IMG/VR virus record: IMGVR_UViG_3300042544_000142
Location: 1-33,538 of that record
From: a virus
DNA length: 33,538 nt
Strand: one strand, 5' to 3'
In this document: piece by piece, positions 1 through 7,537 of the stretch
How positions within the stretch are numbered: the first letter of the stretch is position 1
Layout: the number at the start of each line of letters is the position of its first letter
The notes under the pieces: model-generated
What the model saw: only the letters and a program-made list of their open reading frames with translations
Databases searched by the model: none
What the model was told of the DNA's origin: nothing
Program-made: the position numbers and the translations under genes

Positions 1-1
1 A

Positions 2-1348
2 AAACTATCTACTGTACTACCACAAATTCCTTTTAACGGACAAGTTGCAATACAACAAGGGATAATAACTTGGCAGGGTGGCGATAACATTAGTTTCGTA
101 AATGATGGTTATTCAGCAAACGATATAGTTTATTCAATCGTTAAATTAATTGCGGACAAAGCAAAACTTGCTCCATTCCACGTTTACAAAGTAGTGGATG
201 AAACTTCTGCAAAGAAATACAAGGCTTTGATGAGCCAACCAGATAAGATTGAGAACTGGAAGGATGTTCAAAAGCTACACAAGAAAGCATTTGAAATATA
301 TACAAAAGATGCACGATTAAACGAGTTATTAAAATACCCTAATGAAGAAGATACATTTGGCGATTTCGTAGAGGCTTGGTGTACTTTTAAATTAGTTACA
401 GGTAATTCTTTTGTTTACGCAAAGATGATTGAAGGTGGAAACAATGATGGCAAACCTTATGAGTTGTACGTGCTTCCTTCGCAGTATATGTACGTGTTAG
501 CTGACATTCAAAACTTCCCTCCAACGATTAGCGGTTACCAATTAAATTATGGTCCACTATGGAACTTTACTAAGCAAGAAGTATTACAAGATAAATACAT
601 AAACTTACAATGGAATACAACTGGCAATCAACTATATGGTCAATCACCATTGATGGCTGCTGCGAGAAACTTGACTCGTTCAAACGAAGCCAAGACTGCG
701 GCGGTTGCTTCTTTCCAGAATGGTGGTCCAGCTGGAGTTCTTTTTATGAATGATGATAGGTTTGACCCTATTAGTGGAACACAACAAGCACAAGCACTTA
801 AGAGAGCAGTAAGCGAGAAAGGTGGCTCTGCTAACTTTAATTCAATTGCGGTTAGTGGATACAAAGTAGACTGGAAACAAATCGGTTTAAGTCCTGTTGA
901 ATTAGATATCATTGAGAGTGAGAAGTGGGATATGAAAGCACTTTGTAATATTTACGGAGTACCTTCTCAATTATTAAACGATGCTGACAATAAGACTTAC
1001 AACAACCAAAGAGAGGGTGAAAAAGCATTGACAGTTCGTTGTGCAATTCCTTTGTTGGTTGGTATTAGAGATAACTTGAATAGAAAATTACATTCGGATT
1101 GGGGATATCGTGGAACTGATATTTATGTTGACTTTGACCCAACTGTTTACGGAGAATTAGAAGCAAACAAATCGGAGCAGGTTGAATGGTTAGACAAAGC
1201 GTGGTGGATTGCACCTAAGCAAAAGATGGATATAATGGGATTAGAGATTCCAGATTATGTTGACCAAGCTGAAATGGAAAAACTATACATTCCATCAAGT
1301 TTACAAAGTCCAGATGAATTTCAACCATTAACGCTACCAAATGAATAG
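2..1348 (+). CDS. Portal protein, HK97 type, 5'-truncated by the window edge (left copy)
   Basis: The dodecameric portal sits at the capsid vertex, where it passes DNA during packaging and joins the head to the tail. The frame is open from base 2 and corresponds to residue 12 of the complete copy at 30463-31842, so 11 codons and the start are missing. The first internal ATG at 194 is not the true start. Compared with the right copy the protein differs at about ten positions, mostly conservative (for example T/S, R/K and D/P near the C-terminus), which means both alleles are under purifying selection. It overlaps the next gene by 8 nt. Confidence 0.9.
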   Translation, partial: KLSTVLPQIPFNGQVAIQQGIITWQGGDNISFVNDGYSANDIVYSIVKLIADKAKLAPFHVYKVVDETSAKKYKALMSQPDKIENWKDVQKLHKKAFEIYTKDARLNELLKYPNEEDTFGDFVEAWCTFKLVTGNSFVYAKMIEGGNNDGKPYELYVLPSQYMYVLADIQNFPPTISGYQLNYGPLWNFTKQEVLQDKYINLQWNTTGNQLYGQSPLMAAARNLTRSNEAKTAAVASFQNGGPAGVLFMNDDRFDPISGTQQAQALKRAVSEKGGSANFNSIAVSGYKVDWKQIGLSPVELDIIESEKWDMKALCNIYGVPSQLLNDADNKTYNNQREGEKALTVRCAIPLLVGIRDNLNRKLHSDWGYRGTDIYVDFDPTVYGELEANKSEQVEWLDKAWWIAPKQKMDIMGLEIPDYVDQAEMEKLYIPSSLQSPDEFQPLTLPNE

Positions 1349-1715
1349 TCAAGACATTTTAGATAAGTTATTTGATTTAAAGGTTGACCTAAAAGCCGAC
1401 CTTAGCGAGGTTATTGATGAAGTGTACGGCAAGTATCACGATACTGTGAATATGTCTTACTCGGAGTTAAAGGCTTGGAGTGAAACTAAATGCTCACGTT
1501 TAGCGTCATTAGATAGAAGTCCAGTAAATAGGAACTTAAATCTATTGAGTAAGAAAAAAGCTGATTGGGGTGCAAATGAAGTTAAGTCGGCAAACAGAAC
1601 AATTAGCTTTGTTAGTAGAATGAAAAATATGGAGCAAGGCAAACCTGTAAACAAAGAGTGTTCATCTAAGAGGGATATTTCCTTAAAGAATTGGGCATAC
1701 AATCCTAACAAATGA
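1341..1715 (+). CDS. Small conserved head-region protein (left copy), function unknown
   Basis: This 124-aa protein lies between portal and MuF-like genes and starts inside the portal stop region (ATGAATAG). I do not recognise a family. The N-terminal 35 residues are rich in K, D and L and probably helical, and the C-terminal half is strongly basic (several KK, KR, RN pairs), which would suit contact with DNA or an acidic partner. Its stop overlaps the next start as ATGA. The right-hand copy (31835-32209) is about 95% identical in protein, with changes clustered in the first 30 residues. A head-morphogenesis role is inferred only from position. Confidence 0.75.
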   Translation: MNSQDILDKLFDLKVDLKADLSEVIDEVYGKYHDTVNMSYSELKAWSETKCSRLASLDRSPVNRNLNLLSKKKADWGANEVKSANRTISFVSRMKNMEQGKPVNKECSSKRDISLKNWAYNPNK

Positions 1716-2593
1716 TTTGGCAAGATTATAGAAAACTATATTTAAACGCAATAAAAACCTATTCGCCTAAGTTCAAGAAAGAACTACAAAGGCAAGTGGA
1801 TACTTATTGCGATACCCAAGATTTAAACGCTATTAGCGATAAGAAGATAAAAAAGACCATCCAAAACGTTCATATTGCAATGGGCGTTAAGATGGCACAA
1901 ATTGCCGAGAAAAACGTTTCTAAATCGGTTAAAGGTTATTACGGACCAGAGGAATTTAAAAGTAAGCAAACGGACTTGTTTACTTATGTGATGCTAACTT
2001 ATCTTGAACTAAAAGGCTTAGATAATATAGCTGCCGAGATAACTCAAACAACTAAAAACCAAATTCAACAATACTTAATCAAGTCTGTTGAGGAAGGTTT
2101 GACAATGCAAGAAACAATCAAGCTATTGAGAACGGCTGGTATAACGGACTACCGAGCCGAAATGATAGCAAGAACGGAAACAGGTAGAGCAGCGAACATT
2201 GGCTCAATGGTAGGCACGGCTGCAACTGGACTTGTAACTATGAAGGAATGGATAGCAGCGAGGGATAACCGAACAAGGCGAGTGCCACGAGATATGTTTG
2301 ACCATTATCATATGGACGGAATAAAAGTACCTTACGATGAAAAATTTAATGTTAAAACTAAGAATGGCGGTTTTGAGCAAATGTTACATCCTTGCGACCC
2401 AAGCGGAAGTGCTGGGGATGTTATCAATTGCCGTTGTACGTTAGGTTATGAAGCGGTAAGAGGCGAAGATGGTAAGCCAAAAAGGTTACAGGATAATCCA
2501 CCTATGGGTGATATGGGATTAGTTTGGAATTTGATAAATAACGTGGCTTTGATGCAAATTTCTAATTTAATAAGAGATTTGTTAGCAGATTAA
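1712..2593 (+). CDS. Minor head protein, MuF / SPP1 gp7-like (left copy)
   Basis: Proteins of this family are minor capsid components near the portal that act in head assembly or DNA ejection. The C-terminal part carries the MuF-type pattern: ARTE at residues 153-156, a K-E-W plus D-x-R segment at 178-188, the C-D-P turn at 228-230 and the terminal NCRC at 239-242. Residues 1-140 are helical and charged. The position directly after portal and before protease is the usual one. Relative to the copy at 32604-33485 it has about five substitutions (for example R184 versus M and M195 versus Q). The start overlaps the previous stop by 4 nt. Confidence 0.85.
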   Translation: MIWQDYRKLYLNAIKTYSPKFKKELQRQVDTYCDTQDLNAISDKKIKKTIQNVHIAMGVKMAQIAEKNVSKSVKGYYGPEEFKSKQTDLFTYVMLTYLELKGLDNIAAEITQTTKNQIQQYLIKSVEEGLTMQETIKLLRTAGITDYRAEMIARTETGRAANIGSMVGTAATGLVTMKEWIAARDNRTRRVPRDMFDHYHMDGIKVPYDEKFNVKTKNGGFEQMLHPCDPSGSAGDVINCRCTLGYEAVRGEDGKPKRLQDNPPMGDMGLVWNLINNVALMQISNLIRDLLAD

Positions 2594-2611
2594 AAAAAAT
2601 TAATAACTTTG
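2578..2611 (+). promoter_or_regulatory. Bacteroidetes-type promoter (TTTG-N22-TAACTTTG)
   Basis: TTTG lies at 2578-2581 and TAACTTTG at 2604-2611, which fits the Bacteroidetes primary sigma pattern TTTG / TAnnTTTG. Only 4 nt separate the -7 box from the protease ATG, so the expected transcription start is at or next to the ATG and the mRNA may be leaderless. The arrangement is repeated at 33470-33503. Confidence 0.6.
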
Positions 2612-2615
2612 TTAT

Positions 2616-3359
2616 ATGAGTAAGATTGAAAACAAAAGCTACAATGATATGATTTTGGATATAGAGCCAGAATCAAGAACAGTAAAAGCGTGTTGGTCAA
2701 GAATTGGAAACGTTGATTTGGATAACGATATTATCGTTGCTGAAGCGTTTACCAAGACTATCAAAGAACGTGGACCAAAAGGCAAAAATATGATTTGGTC
2801 TTTAGTAGATCACAAAGCTGATATGGCACATACTTTGGGGAAACCTAAAGAATTGTATATCGAAGGCGATATGCTTGTTGCGGTTACTGACTTAATAGAA
2901 ACTGAATGTGGCGAAGATGCTATCAAGTTATATGAAGCTGGTTTAATCAATCAACACTCAATCGGTTTTAGTACGTTAAAGTCGGATGTAAACCAAAAGA
3001 CTGGTGTTCGTACAATTACCGAATTAAAACTATATGAAGGTTCTGCGGTTCTTTGGGGTGCTAATCCAGAAACACCAACATTGGGTTTCAAGGGTGAGTT
3101 CAAAGAAACTAAAGAAAATTTATCAATAAGATTAGAAAACTTAATTAAGGCATTTAGAGGTGGTACATTCACAGATGACACCTTTGCTTTAATGGAGATT
3201 CAAATAAAACAAATACAAGCTGAATTATTAGCTTTGGAAATTACTGAAACAATCACTCAACCCGAGCCATCAGTTGAGCCGACACCAGTGGTAGAAGAAA
3301 AGAATAATGAGGAAGTATTAAAGGCAATTAAGCAATTTAACAATCTATTTAAAAAGTAA
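2616..3359 (+). CDS. Prohead protease, HK97/U35 family, with C-terminal extension
   Basis: This serine protease cleaves the scaffold (delta) domain of the capsid protein during head maturation. The 247-aa protein shows the family's spaced residues: H66 in D-H-K-A, S115 in the H-S-I-G-F motif and an acidic residue candidate at E136 or E141 before the G-S-A-V-L-W-G strand. The protease domain ends near residue 160. The remaining 85 residues are helical, then Pro/Glu-rich, and could act as a scaffold-like tail. It sits immediately upstream of the capsid gene (2-nt gap) and has its own promoter box directly upstream. Confidence 0.9.
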   Translation: MSKIENKSYNDMILDIEPESRTVKACWSRIGNVDLDNDIIVAEAFTKTIKERGPKGKNMIWSLVDHKADMAHTLGKPKELYIEGDMLVAVTDLIETECGEDAIKLYEAGLINQHSIGFSTLKSDVNQKTGVRTITELKLYEGSAVLWGANPETPTLGFKGEFKETKENLSIRLENLIKAFRGGTFTDDTFALMEIQIKQIQAELLALEITETITQPEPSVEPTPVVEEKNNEEVLKAIKQFNNLFKK

Positions 3360-3361
3360 AA

Positions 3362-4456
3362 ATGGAAAATTTAATCAACGAAATGGCTGAGAACCTTAAA
3401 GGTTTTCAAGCTAATGCAGAAGCTCAAATTAAAGAGGTATCTGCACAAGTAACTGTTGTAAAAGACGAGTTACAAAAACAAATTGACTCTCAATTAGCTA
3501 CACAAAAGAAAGCAGCTAAGAAAGAAGTTAAGTTTATGGATGAAGTTATTATGGAGAAATTAGATGGTAACTTTGAAGCAATGGAAAAGTCTTTAAAGAA
3601 TAGCGGAAAATTCCGTTTAGACTTATCTGATGTTAAGACAATGACTTTAAGTGGTAACTTAACTGGTGATTCTCAAGCAACTTATGCTCCGAACCCAGCT
3701 ATCCAACCATCTCAATCTTTAAACTTTAGAGATTTAATCCCTACTGTTAGAAGTGAGACTGGATTGTATGTTTACTATCGTGAGAACGCTGGTTTGACTA
3801 ACAACATTGCTGCTCAAACTGAAGGTTCTGATAAAGGTGAGAACAACTACTCTTTGACTGAAGTTAAAGTAGTAAACGATTACTTAGCTGGTTTCTCTAC
3901 TTTCTCTAAGCAAATGTTGAAGTCTTTACCTTTCTTGACTCAAACATTACCAAGAATGTTACAAAGAGATTTCTTCAAAGCTGAGAACTCTGCATTCTTT
4001 ACTGCGGTATCTGGTGCTGCAACAGGTTCAACTACAACTGCTGAAACTAACGATTTGTTACAATTAGTAGATTATATCGGTAACCAAAAGGCTGCAAACT
4101 TTGTACCTTCTTATGCTTTAGTATCTCAACAACAAATGGGTCGCTTATTGAAAGCAACTATCGCTGCTGGTTACTATGCTGGTGCTGGTAGTGTTATCGT
4201 TAATCCTAACGGCGGTATCACAATCTGGGGTGTTCCAGTTGTATCTGCTTCTTGGGTAACTGATGACAAAGTATTGATCTTTGATTCAAGCTACTTAGAG
4301 AGAGTTGAAGTTGAAGGATTAGCTATTGAGTTCTCTTATGAGAATGGAGATAACTTCCAAAAGAACTTGGTAACTGCTCGTATTGAGTGTTACGAAGACA
4401 TCAACTTAATGTTGACTACATCTGCAATCTTTGCTGATATGGGTAACGTAGGTTAA
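3362..4456 (+). CDS. Major capsid protein, HK97 fold
   Basis: This 364-aa protein is the main shell subunit. Residues 1-60 form a charged, heptad-like helical segment resembling the HK97 delta (scaffold) domain, which the upstream protease would remove. From about residue 95 the sequence has the capsid N-arm/E-loop type order, with S-L-N-F-R-D-L-I-P followed by a Y-R-E-N strand and an aromatic-rich spine-helix region (residues ~170-210). Codon choice is noticeably skewed to a few codons (AAC, GGT, TCT, GCT) compared with neighbours, as expected for the most highly expressed gene. A terminator follows directly. Confidence 0.93.
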   Translation: MENLINEMAENLKGFQANAEAQIKEVSAQVTVVKDELQKQIDSQLATQKKAAKKEVKFMDEVIMEKLDGNFEAMEKSLKNSGKFRLDLSDVKTMTLSGNLTGDSQATYAPNPAIQPSQSLNFRDLIPTVRSETGLYVYYRENAGLTNNIAAQTEGSDKGENNYSLTEVKVVNDYLAGFSTFSKQMLKSLPFLTQTLPRMLQRDFFKAENSAFFTAVSGAATGSTTTAETNDLLQLVDYIGNQKAANFVPSYALVSQQQMGRLLKATIAAGYYAGAGSVIVNPNGGITIWGVPVVSASWVTDDKVLIFDSSYLERVEVEGLAIEFSYENGDNFQKNLVTARIECYEDINLMLTTSAIFADMGNVG

Positions 4457-4479
4457 TTGTAAGGATTAGTAAATAATAA

Positions 4480-4506
4480 CCCCTGCCAATTCGGTGGGGG
4501 TTTTTT
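4480..4506 (+). terminator. Intrinsic terminator after the capsid gene
   Basis: An 8-bp stem (4480-4487 with 4493-4500, two G-U pairs) has a 5-nt AATTC loop and is followed by six T residues at 4501-4506. It would separate high capsid expression from the downstream connector and tail genes. Confidence 0.85.
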
Positions 4507-4522
4507 ATTGGAATAAATTAAG

Positions 4523-4530
4523 TAATTTTG
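4523..4530 (+). promoter_or_regulatory. TAATTTTG -7 box before the connector gene
   Basis: An exact TAnnTTTG element lies 12 nt upstream of the ATG at 4543 and just after a terminator, a sensible place to restart transcription. No well-spaced TTTG -33 element is seen (the nearest TTG is only 12 nt away), so confidence is moderate. Confidence 0.45.
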
Positions 4531-4542
4531 TAAAAAAAGGAT

Positions 4543-5085
4543 ATGTCTTATTCTAATTATATTAATGACTTTAGTGCCGTTCCTATCGCACCAATAGTAG
4601 AGCCAGTTACTTTAGCAGAAGCAAAATTGTATTGCCGTGTTACTACAAGTGCTGAAGATACTTTGATTACGTTAATGATTACACAAGCAAGAGAAGCTAT
4701 TGAAGTGGCAACAGGATTGAGTTTAATACCAAAAGACATAACTACTTATTTTTATAATGTAAGTGGCAATTTTGATATTCCTTTTGGACCGATTGACATT
4801 GATACGTTTGAGTTGTTTGATATGGAGCAAAACGGAATAGAGGTTACAACACCTAACTTACAATTAATAGGTAATGAGTTCCCTAAATTAGTTTCTCCAA
4901 GATATGCCAACTTAAAGGCTACTTATGAGGCTGGTTACACAACTATCCCAAAAGACCTTAAATTAGCCATATTAGACCAAATTTCTTATGACTACGAAAA
5001 TAGAGGATTAGATGGCGATTCTGGTATTTGTGAGAAGTCTTGGAAAGCGTGTCAAAGATGGACAAGAATATCCCCAATTTTATAA
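4543..5085 (+). CDS. Head-tail connector (HK97 gp6-like)
   Basis: This 180-aa protein fits the head-tail connector family that forms the ring under the portal. The N-terminal pattern V-T-L-A-E-A-K-x-Y (residues ~22-30), followed by a helix with D-T-L-I and a second helix A-R-E-A-I-E, is the usual start of this fold. Further on are the P-x-D-L-K-x-A-I-L helix and a final helix near D-Y-E-N-R. The gene lies between capsid and head-closure genes, as in HK97-like cassettes. Confidence 0.8.
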   Translation: MSYSNYINDFSAVPIAPIVEPVTLAEAKLYCRVTTSAEDTLITLMITQAREAIEVATGLSLIPKDITTYFYNVSGNFDIPFGPIDIDTFELFDMEQNGIEVTTPNLQLIGNEFPKLVSPRYANLKATYEAGYTTIPKDLKLAILDQISYDYENRGLDGDSGICEKSWKACQRWTRISPIL

Positions 5086-5086
5086 T

Positions 5087-5428
5087 ATGAAGTTAGGAAA
5101 AGCGAAAGCAAACTACGTTGATGCCAACACGATGACTCGTGAGGTCTTAATCTATGCTCCAACAAGGACAAGTGATGGTCAAGGTGGCTTCACTACCACA
5201 TTTGCCCTACAAAGCACAGTTTGGGGCGATTTAAGACCAGATAATCAAAATCGTGCAATAGATGACTTAGAATTGCAGTTCGACCAAAGAAGCGTACTTT
5301 TTGTTCGTTTTGGGGTTACAATAAATAGCACATACGAAGTTGAGGTAGAAGGCTCAAGATACACAATACATTCTGTTAAAAACGTTGAGAACCAAAATAG
5401 GTTCTTGGAGTTAATAATTTACAAATAA
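5087..5428 (+). CDS. Head closure / head-tail joining protein
   Basis: The protein (113 aa from the ATG at 5087) matches the small beta-barrel head-tail adaptor family: P-T-R-T-S-D-G-Q-G-G-F early on, a W-G-D-L-R-P strand, and a closing Y-T-I-H-S-V-K-N-V followed by a final beta strand. It seals the connector after packaging and gives the docking face for the tail. I chose 5087 over the in-frame ATG at 5012, because 5012 would bury 75 nt in the connector gene and the added residues do not look like the family. The stop overlaps the next start (TAATG). Confidence 0.8.
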   Translation: MKLGKAKANYVDANTMTREVLIYAPTRTSDGQGGFTTTFALQSTVWGDLRPDNQNRAIDDLELQFDQRSVLFVRFGVTINSTYEVEVEGSRYTIHSVKNVENQNRFLELIIYK

Positions 5429-6006
5429 TGGCATTTGGAATTGACTTATCTGGCATCCCAAGACTTGAGAAGAAGTTAGCTGACCTTAATAGTAAGATAG
5501 CTAATGACATAGCTAAAGAAATGTCAGCATCAACATTGAAGATTGAAAGGGATGCTAAAAGAAATGCGCCTGTAAATATGGGTACTTTAAGACAAAGTAT
5601 TCACGCAACAAGCAAGGATAAGTTAACGCATTATGTAGAGGTTGGAGTTTCTTATGGTGCTTATGTTGAATTTGGTACAGGTGGCAAGGTTTCAATACCT
5701 GCTGGTTTTCAAGATTATGCTGCAACATTTAAAGGTAACAAAGGAGGAAGTTTAGCTGATATGATTGAAGCGTTAACTTTGTGGGTAAAAAGAAAAGGAT
5801 TAGCTGGAACTTATAGTGTAAAAAGTCAAAGAAGATTAGGCGGCAAAGCAGTACAATCTTCACAAGATGAAAAGTTGGCAAGGTTTTTAGCTATAAAAAT
5901 ATTGAAGAATGGCATTAGACCACAACCATATTTAATACCAGCTTATGAAGTAGAAAAGCCTAAATTAATACAAAGACTAAAAAAATTGTTAGATGCTAAA
6001 TCCTAA
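5428..6006 (+). CDS. HK97 gp10-like tail completion protein
   Basis: The 192-aa protein has the gp10-family signature: an N-terminal helix, then R-N-A-P-V-N-M-G-T-L-R-Q-S-I, the strand V-E-V-G followed by Y-A-A/Y-V-E-F-G-T-G, and the C-terminal R-P-Q-P-Y-L-I-P-A segment. Members act at the head-tail interface or in tail completion. A basic insertion of about 45 residues (around 95-140) lies between the E-F-G-T-G and P-Q-P-Y parts and is longer than in compact members. The end overlaps the tail terminator gene by 14 nt. Confidence 0.85.
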   Translation: MAFGIDLSGIPRLEKKLADLNSKIANDIAKEMSASTLKIERDAKRNAPVNMGTLRQSIHATSKDKLTHYVEVGVSYGAYVEFGTGGKVSIPAGFQDYAATFKGNKGGSLADMIEALTLWVKRKGLAGTYSVKSQRRLGGKAVQSSQDEKLARFLAIKILKNGIRPQPYLIPAYEVEKPKLIQRLKKLLDAKS

Positions 6007-6400
6007 TATAGAAATAAAGAAATGGTTTTTTACCAACTTGACAAGTGCAAGTGGATTGGTTGTTTACGATGGTTTTGCTCCAGAAGGAGCAGGCGATGAG
6101 TATATTGTTATGACAGGAAGGACATCAAGCCAAGATCAAGGCAAAGCTGGATATACAAATAGTATTAGTATCACAGTTGATATTATTACAAAAAATGCTA
6201 ACTTTGGTTATAAACGTGCTGAAGCTATAAGCGATTTAGTGTTGGAAGATATAAACTCGGATACAACAATAACCCTATCAAATGGGTTTAGTGCATCAAG
6301 TTTAAGTGTAGAAAGTATTAGAAACTTAGATGGCTTAAATCCTTTAGATAACGTTTTTAGAGTATTGATAACTTATAACATAATAATAACTCAAATTTAA
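5993..6400 (+). CDS. Tail terminator (gpU / DUF3168-like)
   Basis: This 135-aa protein begins within the previous gene and precedes the tail tube gene, the standard place for the tail terminator. It has the expected alternation of strands and helices: L-V-V-Y-D-G near the N-terminus, I-V-M-T-G, a central I-T-V-D-I-I strand, a helix A-E-A-I-S-D-L-V, and a final V-F-R-V-L-I-T-Y-N strand. Such proteins cap the tube at its final length and bind the head-closure ring. Assignment is by fold pattern and order rather than catalytic residues. Confidence 0.7.
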   Translation: MLNPNIEIKKWFFTNLTSASGLVVYDGFAPEGAGDEYIVMTGRTSSQDQGKAGYTNSISITVDIITKNANFGYKRAEAISDLVLEDINSDTTITLSNGFSASSLSVESIRNLDGLNPLDNVFRVLITYNIIITQI

Positions 6401-6411
6401 AATTAAATAAA

Positions 6412-6861
6412 ATGGCAGAAACAAAAGTAAGCGCAAGAGATTATATCCTCTTAGCTGACATAAACAATGATGGTACATTCAAGCCTGTTGCTTGTTTGAC
6501 TACAAACTCTTTGACATCAACTAATGACACAATAGATGCAACATCTAAGTGTGGCAACGAGTTTACTCCAGCACCTTCTTTTTCTCAATCTTTTGATTGT
6601 GAAGGTTTTGCAATTGATGAAACAGGTACACCATCTAAAGATAGCTACCAACAATTATATGCTGCTCACGCTGCTAAGACTTTATTCGCAATTAAGATGG
6701 GTAAAGCAACTCCAGTAGCAGGTGATGTTTATTATGGTGGTGCTGGTCAATTAGTGTTTATTAGCGATTTCGGTGTAACTGCTGATGATAAGGATGATGT
6801 TAAATTTACTGCAACTTTCGTAGTAAGTGTTCCTCCTATTTCACAAACTGAACAAGTATAA
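6412..6861 (+). CDS. Major tail (tube) protein
   Basis: The 149-aa protein lies between tail terminator and tail chaperone genes, where the tube protein is found. It resembles TP901-1-type tube proteins: an N-terminal strand D-Y-I-L-L-A, a C-L-T-T-N-S-L strand, the T-I-D-A-T-S-K-C loop, a central S-F-D-C-E-G strand, a helix A-A-H-A-A-K and closing strands ending T-A-T-F-V-V-S-V-P. It is rich in A, T and G with short side chains, and its skewed codon use matches the capsid gene. The gene at 11543 encodes a protein of similar design. Confidence 0.85.
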   Translation: MAETKVSARDYILLADINNDGTFKPVACLTTNSLTSTNDTIDATSKCGNEFTPAPSFSQSFDCEGFAIDETGTPSKDSYQQLYAAHAAKTLFAIKMGKATPVAGDVYYGGAGQLVFISDFGVTADDKDDVKFTATFVVSVPPISQTEQV

Positions 6862-6874
6862 TAAATAAAAAACT

Positions 6875-7228
6875 ATGTACGAATTAAAGACTGACAACAA
6901 CACAATCCACCTAAAGTGGGGAACTTGGGCTATGAAAAGGTTTTGCGAATTAGAGAATAAAAATCTAATGCAGCTAATTGAGGTTTTATCTGGAGGGGTT
7001 TATGACTTAGATACAATCGTTCATATCGTACAAGCCGCAGCAGAAAGTGGATGCAAGAGCCTTAAAAAGCCTATTGACTTTGATGAATTTGAAGTGTGCG
7101 AATGGATAGATCAAGTTGGTGGGTTATCTGCAAAAGATGGACAATTGGTTGAGTTTATGAAATATATGCAAGACTCAATGACTCCAGATTTAAAGCCAGA
7201 AAAGGAAACGGACGAAAAAAAAAATTAG
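6875..7228 (+). CDS. Tail assembly chaperone, short form (lambda gpG-like)
   Basis: This is the 117-aa unshifted product. Such proteins coat the tape measure during tail assembly and recruit the tube protein. Position between tube and tape measure genes is diagnostic. The protein is mostly helical (residues 15-90) with acidic composition and ends in a K/E-rich tail encoded by a run of ten A residues at 7215-7224, directly before the TAG stop at 7226. That A-run allows the -1 shift described for the long form. Confidence 0.85.
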   Translation: MYELKTDNNTIHLKWGTWAMKRFCELENKNLMQLIEVLSGGVYDLDTIVHIVQAAAESGCKSLKKPIDFDEFEVCEWIDQVGGLSAKDGQLVEFMKYMQDSMTPDLKPEKETDEKKN

Positions 7229-7533
7229 GGTTTTATAGTTGGGACTCAATAATTATTCTCGCTATTGAAGTTGGCTTAACGATTAACGAGTTTTGGCAAT
7301 TGACGTGGCGAGAATTTTTGTTGTATAAAACGGCTTATCAAAACAAAGAAGTGAGGGAATGGGAACGAACAAGGATGGTAGCTTATTTGATTTATAAAGT
7401 AAATACAAGTGAGAAAAGTCCAAAAAGTTTAAAATCATTTTTCCCTTTACCAAGTGATGAAGTTGAAGATGATAAGCCAAAGTTGACACAAGAGCAATTG
7501 GCAAGGACATTAAAGTTGTATGGAGTAAAATAA
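6875..7533 (+). CDS. Tail assembly chaperone, -1 frameshift long form (lambda gpGT-like)
   Basis: A -1 slip on the A-run at 7215-7224 moves ribosomes from the short-form frame into one that is open from 7222 to the stop at 7531-7533. This gives a fusion of about 219 aa. The shifted part begins K-L-G-F-Y-S-W-D-S and continues through a hydrophobic helix into W-R-E-F-L-L-Y-K-T-A-Y, a GT-type tail. The shifted part has no ATG of its own near its beginning; the only candidate is a TTG at 7300, which would discard well-formed sequence upstream. Lambda G/GT-type shifts occur in exactly this place in many siphophages. Shift efficiency is unknown. Confidence 0.8.
7215..7224 (+). promoter_or_regulatory. 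Poly-A ribosomal slippery site
   Basis: Ten consecutive A residues follow G7214 and allow A-site and P-site lysine codons to re-pair after a one-base backward slip. The zero-frame stop is the TAG at 7226. Transcriptional slippage by RNA polymerase on the same run is an alternative mechanism. Confidence 0.75.
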
Positions 7534-7537
7534 TAAA

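Larger units (their letters stand above)
1..2646. repeat. Left copy of an imperfect terminal repeat (portal to protease start)
   Basis: Bases 1-1711 align with 30495-32205 at a constant offset of 30494, and bases 1712-2646 align with 32604-33538 at an offset of 30892. Sampled 60-base stretches differ at one to four positions, mostly at third codon positions, so identity is roughly 95% by eye (not computed). The 398-base change of offset is a single gene present only in the right copy. Because the copies are diverged, this is not an exact terminal repeat; it most likely reflects circle closure through a co-occurring strain. Confidence 0.9.

Noticed and set aside
640-912. Long reverse-strand open frames (for example here, 7283-7546, 8722-9060, 14509-14856, 25235-25540, 31403-31708)
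   Set aside because: Each lies wholly opposite a well-supported + strand gene, has a low-complexity or unstructured product, and lacks a promoter or recognisable domain; they are mirror frames of the real genes.
1-2646. Direct terminal repeat of a T7-like linear genome
   Set aside because: The copies differ at several percent of bases and by a whole gene, which exact packaged terminal repeats would not.
5012-5086. Upstream start for the head-closure gene
   Set aside because: It would overlap the connector gene by 74 nt; the family-like sequence begins only after the ATG at 5087.
6536-6718. 60-aa + strand frame inside the tail tube gene
   Set aside because: Leu-rich out-of-frame reading of a clear tube protein, with no coupled start and no motif.
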